From Bdellovibrio sp. (GTDB lineage: Bacteria; Bdellovibrionota; Bdellovibrionia; Bdellovibrionales; Bdellovibrionaceae): DNA of 5,680 nt. This document shows, one piece after another, positions 1 through 5,670 of this stretch (position 1 is its first letter; the number at the start of each line of letters is the position of its first letter). The stretch is taken from NCBI GenBank assembly GCA_017745015.1, contig JAGIAF010000218.1, forward strand, positions 1 to 5,680. Direction: 5' to 3'. The notes beneath the pieces were generated by a model, which saw nothing but the letters and a program-made list of their open reading frames with translations, was not told the DNA's origin and ran no database searches. Both the position numbers and the translations under genes were made by a program.

Positions 1-307
1 TGAAAAGCGAATTGATCGGAAGAATCAGAACCAAAGCCACCAAGAACGGCAACGTCACTCGTTGAAACCGATTGCGCAACGTCGCACTCACTCCCCGACG
101 TTGCAATAACAACTGCGTAAAGAAGCCTGACATCAAGAAGAACACCGGCATACGCCACGAGTGCATCACAAAAAGTATGTTGGTTAAAAGAGGCTCGTGG
201 AAGTTATCTCCACGGCCTTCGAGGCCCATTTGAATGGCGTGGTAAACCACGCCGATGACCATAACGAAGGCTCTGAGAGAATCGAGGAAGTGAAAACGCG
301 TCCTCAT
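1..307 (-). CDS. Acyltransferase-3 family membrane protein (OpgC/OafA-like), N-terminal part only
   Basis: This reading frame starts with ATG at 307 and runs open to the left edge, giving 102 residues of a protein that is usually about 350-400 long. It begins with the family's N-terminal signature: RFHFLDSLRAF (residues 4-14) at the head of the first membrane helix, with His23 at the end of that helix. A second hydrophobic segment follows (about 43-66, with RMPVFFLMSGFF), then a basic loop with spaced arginines (70-83) and a third helix (about 85-102). In this family such proteins move acyl groups, such as acetyl or succinyl, onto periplasmic glycans or lipids; the early part resembles the glucan-modifying OpgC branch. 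The substrate cannot be told from this fragment. The ATG is the first possible start after the yejE stop, 9 bases away. No Shine-Dalgarno sequence is visible before it, so translation may rely on coupling to yejE. Confidence 0.82.
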   Translation of the reverse strand, partial: MRTRFHFLDSLRAFVMVIGVVYHAIQMGLEGRGDNFHEPLLTNILFVMHSWRMPVFFLMSGFFTQLLLQRRGVSATLRNRFQRVTLPFLVALVLILPINSLF

Positions 308-316
308 AAAGAAGAA

Positions 317-1345
317 CTACATTTTCGCGTCGAAAGCGTCGCGAACAGCATTACCGATGTTGTTCAAAAGGATCAAAGTCACAACGATAGCAACTAGAGG
401 ACCCCAAACCAACCACTCAGCAATTGTGAACCATTTTTGTGCTTGAGCCATCAACTCACCCCATGAAGGAGTTGGAGGACGAAGACCAAGACCCAAGTAG
501 TCCAAAGTCGAAAGCATGTACACGTTACCAGAGATCGCAAATGGCGCGAACGTGATGATCGGAGTCAATGCGTTCGGCAAGATGTGCTTAGCAACGATAC
601 GTTTATGATCCGCACCGATCGCTTTTGCAGCTTCTACGTACTCGCGTTTACGCAAAGATAGGAATTGCGCACGCATGTAAGCAGAAATACCAGTCCAACC
701 GAAAAGAGCGGTGAAACCAGCAAGCAACGGCAAGCTTGGCGTAAAGATCGCGATGATCGTGATCAATACGAACAAGTACGGAACAGATTCAACGATCTCA
801 ACGACACGTTGACCAACAAGGTCGACTTTGCCGCCCATGTAACCCATCAATGAACCGATCGTGATACCGATCACATACATCATGAACCATGCACCGAAAG
901 CGAAGATCATAGTATAGCGGAAACCGTAAAGAAGACGTGTCATTACGTCACGACCGCTTTCGTCTGTACCCAACCAGTTAACTTTAGTTGGAGGAGACGG
1001 ATATGTATCAACGGCTTTATTGCTCTCGTACGGATCCCATTGGATGATCGGCCAAACAGCCCAATCGCCCTCTTTCATTTCCAAAGAGTGGTAATCCATC
1101 ACGTAGATATCAGTACGACCCATTTCGGACGGATGATATTCCTTGAACAATGGGAAATAAGTTTGTCCATTGTAGTGAAGGATATGGGGACGATTGTTCG
1201 CCCACAACTCTGCCGTGAAACTGAAGAAGAACATGGCAAGAAGAATCCAAATAGATACAACTGCTACGCGGTCGCGTTTGAAACGACGATAACGTTTAAG
1301 TGTAAGCTCATTCTTAATAAGATATTTCTGAATTGGATCCATCAT
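317..1345 (-). CDS. yejE: YejE-like ABC transporter permease (peptide/microcin C-type importer)
   Basis: This is an inner-membrane permease subunit of 342 residues, the size of E. coli YejE (about 341). After a basic N-terminus comes a first helix (about 28-48). A long periplasmic loop then contains features specific to YejE rather than generic OppC/DppC: an AELWANNRPHI segment (45-55), a YFPLFKEY segment (63-70) and PSPPTKVNWLGTDESGRDV (116-134). The core BPD_transp_1 domain follows, with GGKVDLVGQR (171-180) and the cytoplasmic EAA coupling motif (about 236-263, YVEAAKAIGA then ILPNALTPI). It ends in AVRDAFDAKM, matching the AVRDAFDP ending of YejE. It should pair with the YejB-like protein to form the channel and dock an ATPase that is not encoded here. 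The start lies in an ATGA overlap with the yejB stop, with an AAGGA ribosome site about 10 bases upstream. A second ATG directly follows the first, so the exact start could be one codon later. Confidence 0.93.
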   Translation of the reverse strand: MMDPIQKYLIKNELTLKRYRRFKRDRVAVVSIWILLAMFFFSFTAELWANNRPHILHYNGQTYFPLFKEYHPSEMGRTDIYVMDYHSLEMKEGDWAVWPIIQWDPYESNKAVDTYPSPPTKVNWLGTDESGRDVMTRLLYGFRYTMIFAFGAWFMMYVIGITIGSLMGYMGGKVDLVGQRVVEIVESVPYLFVLITIIAIFTPSLPLLAGFTALFGWTGISAYMRAQFLSLRKREYVEAAKAIGADHKRIVAKHILPNALTPIITFAPFAISGNVYMLSTLDYLGLGLRPPTPSWGELMAQAQKWFTIAEWLVWGPLVAIVVTLILLNNIGNAVRDAFDAKM

Positions 1346-2367
1346 TTGAAATCAATCCTTGGGTCAATGATAACGTAGATGACGTCGCTCAGAATACGAC
1401 CCACCATCAACAGCATCGATGAAATGAACGCAATACCCATGATCACATTGTAGTCACGAGCCAATACTGATTGGTAACCAAGCAAACCCATACCATCTAG
1501 GTTGAACATCTGCTCAATGATCAGAGAACCTGCCAAGAACACCCCTAGGAAACCACCCAAACCAGTAGCGATTGGGATCAATGCGTTTCTTAAAGCATGT
1601 TTATAGATAACGACCTTTTCAGCCAAACCTTTCGCACGAGCTGTACGAACGAAGTCTGACTTGATGATGTCGAGCATAGAGTTTCTCATTAAAATAGAAA
1701 GCTCTGTGAAGCCACCGATCGTGTAACAGATCAAAGGAAGAACAAAGTGGGATGCACGGTCCATGATTTGACCCCAAGTCGATAACGAATCGTAGTCATC
1801 AGACTGCAAACCACCAATTGGGAACAAGTTCAATTTACCCGCGAACACCACGATCAAGAAGATACCTAAGATGAGCGGCGGAATCGCGTAGGTCAAATTC
1901 AGCAAGACCGTAGATATACGATCAAAGCCCGTCCCCGCGGTAATCGCCTTACGCACACCCAAAGGAATACAAACGATGTATGTCAGAAGTAATGTAAACA
2001 AACCGAACGTCAAAGAAACAGGAAGTTTACTTTTAATAACGTCGATAACAGGTTCTTGGTAAGTGAAGCTTTCGCCAAAATCGAGGCGAGAGAGATTTTT
2101 CAACCAAATCCAGTAACGAACGTGGACTGGTTTATCAAAGCCATATTGTTTCTTAAGTGCTTCAATGACCTCTTCGTTAACAGCTGTGTCGCCACGGCTG
2201 TTAACGCTCGATGCCCCCGAGCCGCCAGAAGATCCGAAACGGATCGCCTGGAGCTTCTGTTCAATTGGGCTGCCAGGAGCCAAATTGATCAGCACGAAAG
2301 TGATTAGTGTGATCCCGAAAAATGTCGGGATCATTAGCAAAAGTCGACGGATCAGGTATACGAACAA
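1342..2367 (-). CDS. yejB: YejB-like ABC transporter permease (peptide/microcin C-type importer)
   Basis: This is the partner permease, 341 residues. The N-terminus (VYLIRRLLLMIPTFFG) matches the start of YejB almost word for word, and it ends in IDPRIDFK like YejB's DPRIDFEGR. Between these are a periplasmic loop with a Gly/Ser-rich stretch (about 45-62), the KQYGFDKPVHVRY segment (73-84) and DFGES (96-100). The transmembrane core has helices at about 116-138, 152-177, 206-228, 267-288 and 311-335. The EAA loop is at about 239-266 (RTARAKG, then KHALRNALIPI). The Gly/Ser-rich loop is shorter than in E. coli, which accounts for the lower length (341 versus about 364). The start codon is TTG, read as Met; it is supported by alignment to YejB and by GGGAG seven bases upstream. 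The next in-frame ATG would remove half of the first helix. The gene overlaps yejE by 4 bases, which implies translational coupling. Confidence 0.93.
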   Translation of the reverse strand: MFVYLIRRLLLMIPTFFGITLITFVLINLAPGSPIEQKLQAIRFGSSGGSGASSVNSRGDTAVNEEVIEALKKQYGFDKPVHVRYWIWLKNLSRLDFGESFTYQEPVIDVIKSKLPVSLTFGLFTLLLTYIVCIPLGVRKAITAGTGFDRISTVLLNLTYAIPPLILGIFLIVVFAGKLNLFPIGGLQSDDYDSLSTWGQIMDRASHFVLPLICYTIGGFTELSILMRNSMLDIIKSDFVRTARAKGLAEKVVIYKHALRNALIPIATGLGGFLGVFLAGSLIIEQMFNLDGMGLLGYQSVLARDYNVIMGIAFISSMLLMVGRILSDVIYVIIDPRIDFK

Positions 2368-2373
2368 GGCCCT

Positions 2374-2379
2374 ACTCCC
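2374..2379 (-). promoter_or_regulatory. Ribosome-binding site for yejB (TTG start), inside a palindrome
   Basis: On the coding strand GGGAG (2379-2375) stands 7 bases before the TTG at 2367, and this supports that start. The site is the right half of ACTCCGGGAGT (2384-2374). Its first two G residues can be paired when the alternative hairpin spanning 2378-2399 forms, so access to the ribosome may depend on RNA folding. Confidence 0.6.
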
Positions 2380-2399
2380 GGAGTTAGTCTACACTCCGG
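2378..2399 (-). promoter_or_regulatory. Alternative hairpin overlapping the yejB ribosome site
   Basis: On the transcribed strand CCGGAGT (2399-2393) can pair with ACTCCGG (2384-2378), giving a 7-bp stem with an 8-base loop, GTAGACTA. The arm at 2399-2393 is also used by the stronger upstream hairpin, so the two structures exclude each other. The complementarity is seen directly. Any switching role is inference. Confidence 0.45.
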
Positions 2400-2411
2400 C
2401 TTCGCCGGAGT
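2393..2411 (-). other. Intercistronic stem-loop between the binding-protein gene and yejB
   Basis: The mRNA strand reads ACTCCGGCGAAGCCGGAGT, a perfect 8-bp GC-rich stem closed by a GAA triloop. It starts 9 bases after the stop codon of the binding-protein gene. No run of U follows, so it does not look like an intrinsic terminator. In many binding-protein transporter operons such a hairpin protects the upstream message from 3' exonucleases, so the binding protein is made in excess of the membrane subunits. That is a likely role here, but it is inferred. A dispersed extragenic repeat is an alternative. Confidence 0.7.
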
Positions 2412-2420
2412 AGCCAAATA

Positions 2421-4040
2421 TTAAGGTTTTACCCACCAGTAGTCTTTACCAACTTCGTATTTGAATGTCTCTGCAGGCATACCAATACGTGATGAATTTG
2501 CATAAAATTCATACTTATCGTTGAAAAGGAATGCGTAAGGAGCGTCTTCAGCGATCTTCGCATAAACTTTTTTCAACAAAGTAACACGTTTAGCTTTATT
2601 CGGCTCGATACGAGCTTCATCAATCAGCTTATCAACTTCAGCGCTTTTGTAAGCGATAAAGTTAGAACCGCCCGGAACTGCGCCCGAAGAGTGCCAGATT
2701 TGTTTTGGATCTGGATCAACGGAACCGCCACCCCACGCCATTGTCACAGCGTCGAAGTTACCTTCATCAACCAATTTCAAGAATGAGTTCCACTCAAGGT
2801 ACTTCAATTCCATGTCGATACCGGCTTTTTTCAAGTCTTCACGGTACATAGTCCAATATTTTTCTACGTCTTTATTGGCGTAGATCAATGTGAACTTGAA
2901 CTCAGTTTTCTTACCGTTGATTGCTTTTTCCAATACACCGTTTTTATCAGCGTCAGCCCAACCAGCTTTAGTCAAAAGTTCTTGAGCTTTCTTAGGATTG
3001 AACTCAATCGCTTTGTTACCTGGGTTGTATTCAGATTTGATGTAAACGGCACCGTTTGCAAGTTCAGACATGCCATAACGGAATTTTTTGTTCATTTCTT
3101 CGCGATTCAACAAGTGAGCCAAAGCGATACGAACGTTTTTATCTTGGAACAATTCACGACGTTGATTCCAACCTACGAAACCGAAAGATTTCGGAGCGTC
3201 GTTGGCAACTTTGTGCTTAAGAACTGTTTTACCCCAAGGAGCGCCTTCAGTTTTCTTCATGAATGATTCGATACGAAGATCGATGTAGTCCAACTCACCT
3301 TTTTTAGCTCTTTCCAAAGTCGCGTTTTCGTCTTTGTAGAAGCGCATAGTGATTGTATCGAAGTTGTAAGTACCTTTGTAAGCAGCGTCGTCGTTGCCGT
3401 ACCATTTATCGAAACGTTTAAGTTGGATCATTTGGCCACGGTCAAATTTCATCAACTTGTACGGACCAGAGCAAATCAACTCACGGTTCATTTTTTTAGA
3501 TTTAGCTACATCGCTGTAGATGTGCTTAGGAATAACTGTCAAACCTGCAGCAGATTCGAAGTTTTTGAAGTACAAGTCGCGAGCGTAGAATTTCACAGTT
3601 TGTGGATCTACGATTTCAACCTTAGTCAAACCTTCGTAGTATGGACGAAGATGAGCAGCTTCATAAGTTGGATTGAAGATAGCGTCGAAAGAGAATTTTA
3701 CGTCTTCCGCAGTAACTGGAGTACCATCGTGGAAGACTGCGTTCTTACGGATGTGGAATGTGAATGTCTTGTTGTCTTTAGAAACTTCCCATTTGTCAGC
3801 CAAACGAGTTTTCCACTCATATGTTTCAGAGTCACGAGTCAACAAACCTTCGCACACATAACCTTGTACCGCAGATGCGTAAGTATCTGTGCTTGTGATC
3901 GGATGAACTGTAGGTGGCTCACCGCCAAGGTTGATAACGAAATTTCCGCCTTTTGGTGCATTAGCATTTGGTGCTACTGCGAAAGCCGGAGCGGTCAAAG
4001 CTGAACTCAAGATGAGTAGCAAAAGAGCCTTCATATTCAT
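2421..4040 (-). CDS. Periplasmic peptide-binding protein of a Yej/Opp-type ABC transporter (SBP_bac_5 family)
   Basis: This is a 539-residue extracytoplasmic solute receptor, the usual size for oligopeptide-binding proteins. A Sec signal peptide covers about residues 1-21: Lys4, a Leu-rich core, then A-F-A at 19-21 as a type I cleavage site. There is no lipobox Cys, so the mature protein should be soluble in the periplasm. APKGG (28-32) resembles the mature N-terminus of YejA. The family signature follows at about 79-119 (ADKWEVSKDNKTFTFHIR, then FHDGTPVTAEDVKFSFD). YejA-like stretches are NFDTITMRFYKDENA (226-240) and WNQRRELFQDKNVRIAL (291-307). DYWWVKP forms the C-terminus. The central and C-terminal lobes look more like general Opp/Dpp/App receptors, and the protein is shorter than YejA (about 604). 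The ATG at 4040 has GGAGG seven bases upstream. It is first in the operon with the YejB/YejE-like permeases, so it is their likely receptor. The ligand is unknown; peptides are most likely. Confidence 0.92.
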   Translation of the reverse strand: MNMKALLLLILSSALTAPAFAVAPNANAPKGGNFVINLGGEPPTVHPITSTDTYASAVQGYVCEGLLTRDSETYEWKTRLADKWEVSKDNKTFTFHIRKNAVFHDGTPVTAEDVKFSFDAIFNPTYEAAHLRPYYEGLTKVEIVDPQTVKFYARDLYFKNFESAAGLTVIPKHIYSDVAKSKKMNRELICSGPYKLMKFDRGQMIQLKRFDKWYGNDDAAYKGTYNFDTITMRFYKDENATLERAKKGELDYIDLRIESFMKKTEGAPWGKTVLKHKVANDAPKSFGFVGWNQRRELFQDKNVRIALAHLLNREEMNKKFRYGMSELANGAVYIKSEYNPGNKAIEFNPKKAQELLTKAGWADADKNGVLEKAINGKKTEFKFTLIYANKDVEKYWTMYREDLKKAGIDMELKYLEWNSFLKLVDEGNFDAVTMAWGGGSVDPDPKQIWHSSGAVPGGSNFIAYKSAEVDKLIDEARIEPNKAKRVTLLKKVYAKIAEDAPYAFLFNDKYEFYANSSRIGMPAETFKYEVGKDYWWVKP

Positions 4041-4064
4041 TGTGTTTCCTCCAAAGAATTTCGC

Positions 4065-4092
4065 TGGGAAATTGAATAGTTCCCAAAGTGGG
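4065..4092. promoter_or_regulatory. Two overlapping inverted repeats upstream of the binding-protein gene
   Basis: TGGGAA (4065-4070) and TTCCCA (4080-4085) form a 6-bp inverted repeat with a 9-base spacer. The right arm is shared with a second repeat, CCCA (4082-4085) and TGGG (4089-4092). They lie 25-52 bases before the binding-protein start, where either an operator or a 5'-leader hairpin could act. Short repeats like these can arise by chance, so the functional call is tentative. Confidence 0.3.
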
Positions 4093-4136
4093 CTTAAAAT
4101 CGGTTATGCGCCAAAAATAATCAAGTTATTGCTCGA

Positions 4137-4162
4137 TTGACACATCGCTTAAATGCTATAAA
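4137..4162 (+). promoter_or_regulatory. Sigma-70-type promoter for the ureohydrolase operon
   Basis: A perfect -35 hexamer TTGACA (4137-4142) precedes TATAAA (4157-4162), which is one mismatch from the -10 consensus. TG one base upstream (4154-4155) makes an extended -10. The spacer is only 14 bases, shorter than the ideal 17, and the extended -10 may compensate. Transcription would start near 4169, leaving a leader of about 20 bases that holds AAGGAG (4178-4183), 6 bases before the ATG. Confidence 0.55.
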
Positions 4163-4189
4163 TTCCAGCGCATTTTCAAGGAGAAAATA

Positions 4190-5233
4190 ATGGCTAATTT
4201 CGACCCAACAACAACCATTTCCGCAGAGTTTGGAATCTTCGGAATCCCTATGACCGAAGAAGAATCCAAGGTTGTCTTGGTCCCTGTTCCCTGGGAGGTA
4301 ACAACGTCTTACGGCGAAGGAGCCTCTCGCGGTCCTCAAATCATCCGCGACGCCAGTGAACAAATCGACCTCTTTGATATCGAAGTCGGCAAGTCTTACG
4401 AAGTCGGCTATCACATGCGTGACCTTGATGAAGACTTGATGGCGATGAACGATAAGTACAAAGCTGTTGCCCAAGAGCTTATCGGCATGCGCACCAACAT
4501 GAGCGATGACACAGCAAAGATGGATAAATTAGCAGCCGAAGTAAATGCAGCCTGCGAGAAAATGTCACAATGGGTTTACGAACAATGTTCTGACGTTCTT
4601 AAAAAAGGCAAACTTTTAGGTATGGTCGGTGGCGATCACTCGACTCCACTTGGTGCTATTCGCGCGGTGAGCGATCAAGTCAAAGGTGACTTCGGTGTTT
4701 TGCACATCGACGCCCACGCCGATCTTCGTAAAGCTTATCAAGGCTTCAAACAATCTCATGCATCGATCATGTACAACGTGATGACTGACGACAAGAAACC
4801 AAAAAAATTGGTTCAAGTCGGCATCCGTGACTTCTGCGAAGAGGAATATGATTTCTCTGAATCTCGCGAAGACATCAAAACGTTCTATGATCTTGAGTTG
4901 AAACGCAGAATGCTTAAAGGCGAAACTTGGGAGCAAATTTGCAAAGACATTCTTAAAGAACTTCCACAAAACGTTTACATCTCTTTTGATATCGATGGTT
5001 TGGATCCAGTTTACTGCCCGCACACTGGCACACCAGTTCCAGGCGGCATGACTGTGGATCAAATCTTTTTCTTGTTCCGTGAAATCCACGCTTCCGGTCG
5101 TAAATTGATCGCGTTCGACTTAAACGAAGTATCTACGGGCGGCTTAGAACCACACGAAGTTGAGTGGGACGGTAACGTGGGCGCTCGTATTCTTTATAAA
5201 ATGTGCGGCTGGTTGGTGAAATCAAATGCTTAA
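4190..5233 (+). CDS. Ureohydrolase, agmatinase/arginase family (SpeB-like)
   Basis: This is a cytoplasmic binuclear-manganese hydrolase of 347 residues. Family members release urea from guanidino compounds (agmatine, arginine, guanidinobutyrate) or act on formiminoglutamate. All metal ligands are visible: His150 in GGDHS, Asp174/His176/Asp178 in IDAHADLR, and Asp267/Asp269 in SFDIDGLDP. His190 in QSHAS takes the place of the active-site His in the HG motif of agmatinases, with Ala where Gly is common. TPVPGG (281-286) and DLNEVS (310-315) are further family blocks. The region between DLFD (60-63) and GGDH is long and charged, probably an extra helical insert at about 80-135; this gives a longer protein than E. 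coli SpeB (about 306). Agmatinase, making putrescine, is the best guess, but the substrate cannot be fixed from sequence. AAGGAG six bases before the ATG sets the start. It is followed, with overlap, by the ArsC/Spx-like gene. Confidence 0.9.
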   Translation: MANFDPTTTISAEFGIFGIPMTEEESKVVLVPVPWEVTTSYGEGASRGPQIIRDASEQIDLFDIEVGKSYEVGYHMRDLDEDLMAMNDKYKAVAQELIGMRTNMSDDTAKMDKLAAEVNAACEKMSQWVYEQCSDVLKKGKLLGMVGGDHSTPLGAIRAVSDQVKGDFGVLHIDAHADLRKAYQGFKQSHASIMYNVMTDDKKPKKLVQVGIRDFCEEEYDFSESREDIKTFYDLELKRRMLKGETWEQICKDILKELPQNVYISFDIDGLDPVYCPHTGTPVPGGMTVDQIFFLFREIHASGRKLIAFDLNEVSTGGLEPHEVEWDGNVGARILYKMCGWLVKSNA

Positions 5234-5585
5234 GGTTTACGAATACGCGAAATGCTCAACCTGCGTGAAAGCTTTGAAGTTTCTTGATGGCAAAAAAGTT
5301 TCTTATCAGAAACTTCCTATCGTCGACAAAGCGCCTTCACAAACTGAACTTAAGAAAATGCTAACTGCGCTGAAAGAGCGCGGTGGCAGCCTTAAAAACT
5401 TGTTCAACACTTCAGGCCTTGTCTACAAAGAGATGAAGTTGAGCGACAAGCTTCCGTCAATGACTGAAGCCGAAGCTTTGAAGCTCTTGTCCGAAAACGG
5501 CAAATTAGTGAAACGCCCCTTCGTTCTTGGCGATGACGTAGCGCTGGTCGGCTTCAAAGAAGACGAGTGGAAGAAAACCTTCTAA
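5226..5585 (+). CDS. ArsC/Spx/YffB-family thioredoxin-fold protein (arsenate reductase-like)
   Basis: This 119-residue protein has the length and layout of the ArsC/Spx/YffB group. A first beta strand leads to a CSTC redox motif (Cys10, Cys13) at the head of helix 1. NTSG (61-64) comes mid-protein, followed by LPSMTEAEALKLL (76-88). KRPF (96-99) carries the family's conserved Arg97, and LVGFKEDEW (107-115) is the C-terminal block. Family members include glutaredoxin-coupled arsenate reductases, the redox-sensing RNA polymerase regulator Spx, and YffB-type proteins of unclear function. The CXXC is Spx-like, but Spx is typical of Firmicutes, so that role is unlikely here. No arsenic-resistance genes are nearby, so a general thiol reductase is as likely as an arsenate reductase. 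The ATG lies inside the end of the ureohydrolase gene (8-base overlap), with a weak GGTGAA site five bases upstream, so translation is probably coupled. Confidence 0.88.
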   Translation: MLKVYEYAKCSTCVKALKFLDGKKVSYQKLPIVDKAPSQTELKKMLTALKERGGSLKNLFNTSGLVYKEMKLSDKLPSMTEAEALKLLSENGKLVKRPFVLGDDVALVGFKEDEWKKTF

Positions 5586-5597
5586 CTCCCGCAGAGG

Positions 5598-5670
5598 GAC
5601 CTTAGGCAGAGGTACGGACTTTTGATGACGCGCGATTGCTACCAAAAGTGTGTCCGTACCTACTAAGGTC
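5598..5670. repeat. Long imperfect palindrome (about 73 bases) downstream of the ArsC-like gene
   Basis: GACCTTAG (5598-5605) pairs with CTAAGGTC (5663-5670). GGTACGGAC (5611-5619) pairs with GTCCGTACC (5652-5660). TTTTG (5620-5624) pairs with CAAAA (5643-5647). Small unpaired bulges separate these blocks, giving 22 base pairs in three stems. It begins 13 bases after the last stop codon, so it may mark the 3' end of the rightward operon. No T-run follows within the window, so it is not a standard intrinsic terminator. The two arms read as diverged copies of one sequence, which also fits a dispersed palindromic repeat or a MITE-like element. Confidence 0.65.

Noticed and set aside
1040..1378. 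112-codon plus-strand frame over the start of yejE
   Set aside because: It is antisense to the conserved YejE periplasmic loop and has no recognisable features.
2393..2411. Intrinsic terminator between the binding-protein gene and yejB
   Set aside because: The stem is strong, but no run of T follows on either strand and yejB begins 26 bases later, so I call it an intercistronic hairpin.
3423..4004. 193-codon open frame on the plus strand inside the binding-protein gene
   Set aside because: It is antisense to a clear, full-length family member, its product has no recognisable domain, and no ribosome site stands out. It is open because of codon bias on the opposite strand.
4119..4124. TTGATT on the minus strand as a -35 for the transporter operon
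   Set aside because: No hexamer 16-19 bases downstream matches the -10 consensus at more than three positions, so I do not call a leftward promoter.
4121..4474. 117-codon minus-strand frame across the start of the ureohydrolase gene and the divergent region
   Set aside because: It covers the ureohydrolase N-terminus in antisense and shows no family resemblance. The part in the divergent region coincides with the promoter.
4616..5089. 157-codon minus-strand frame inside the ureohydrolase gene
   Set aside because: It lies wholly within a gene with intact catalytic motifs, and the product looks like an antisense shadow.
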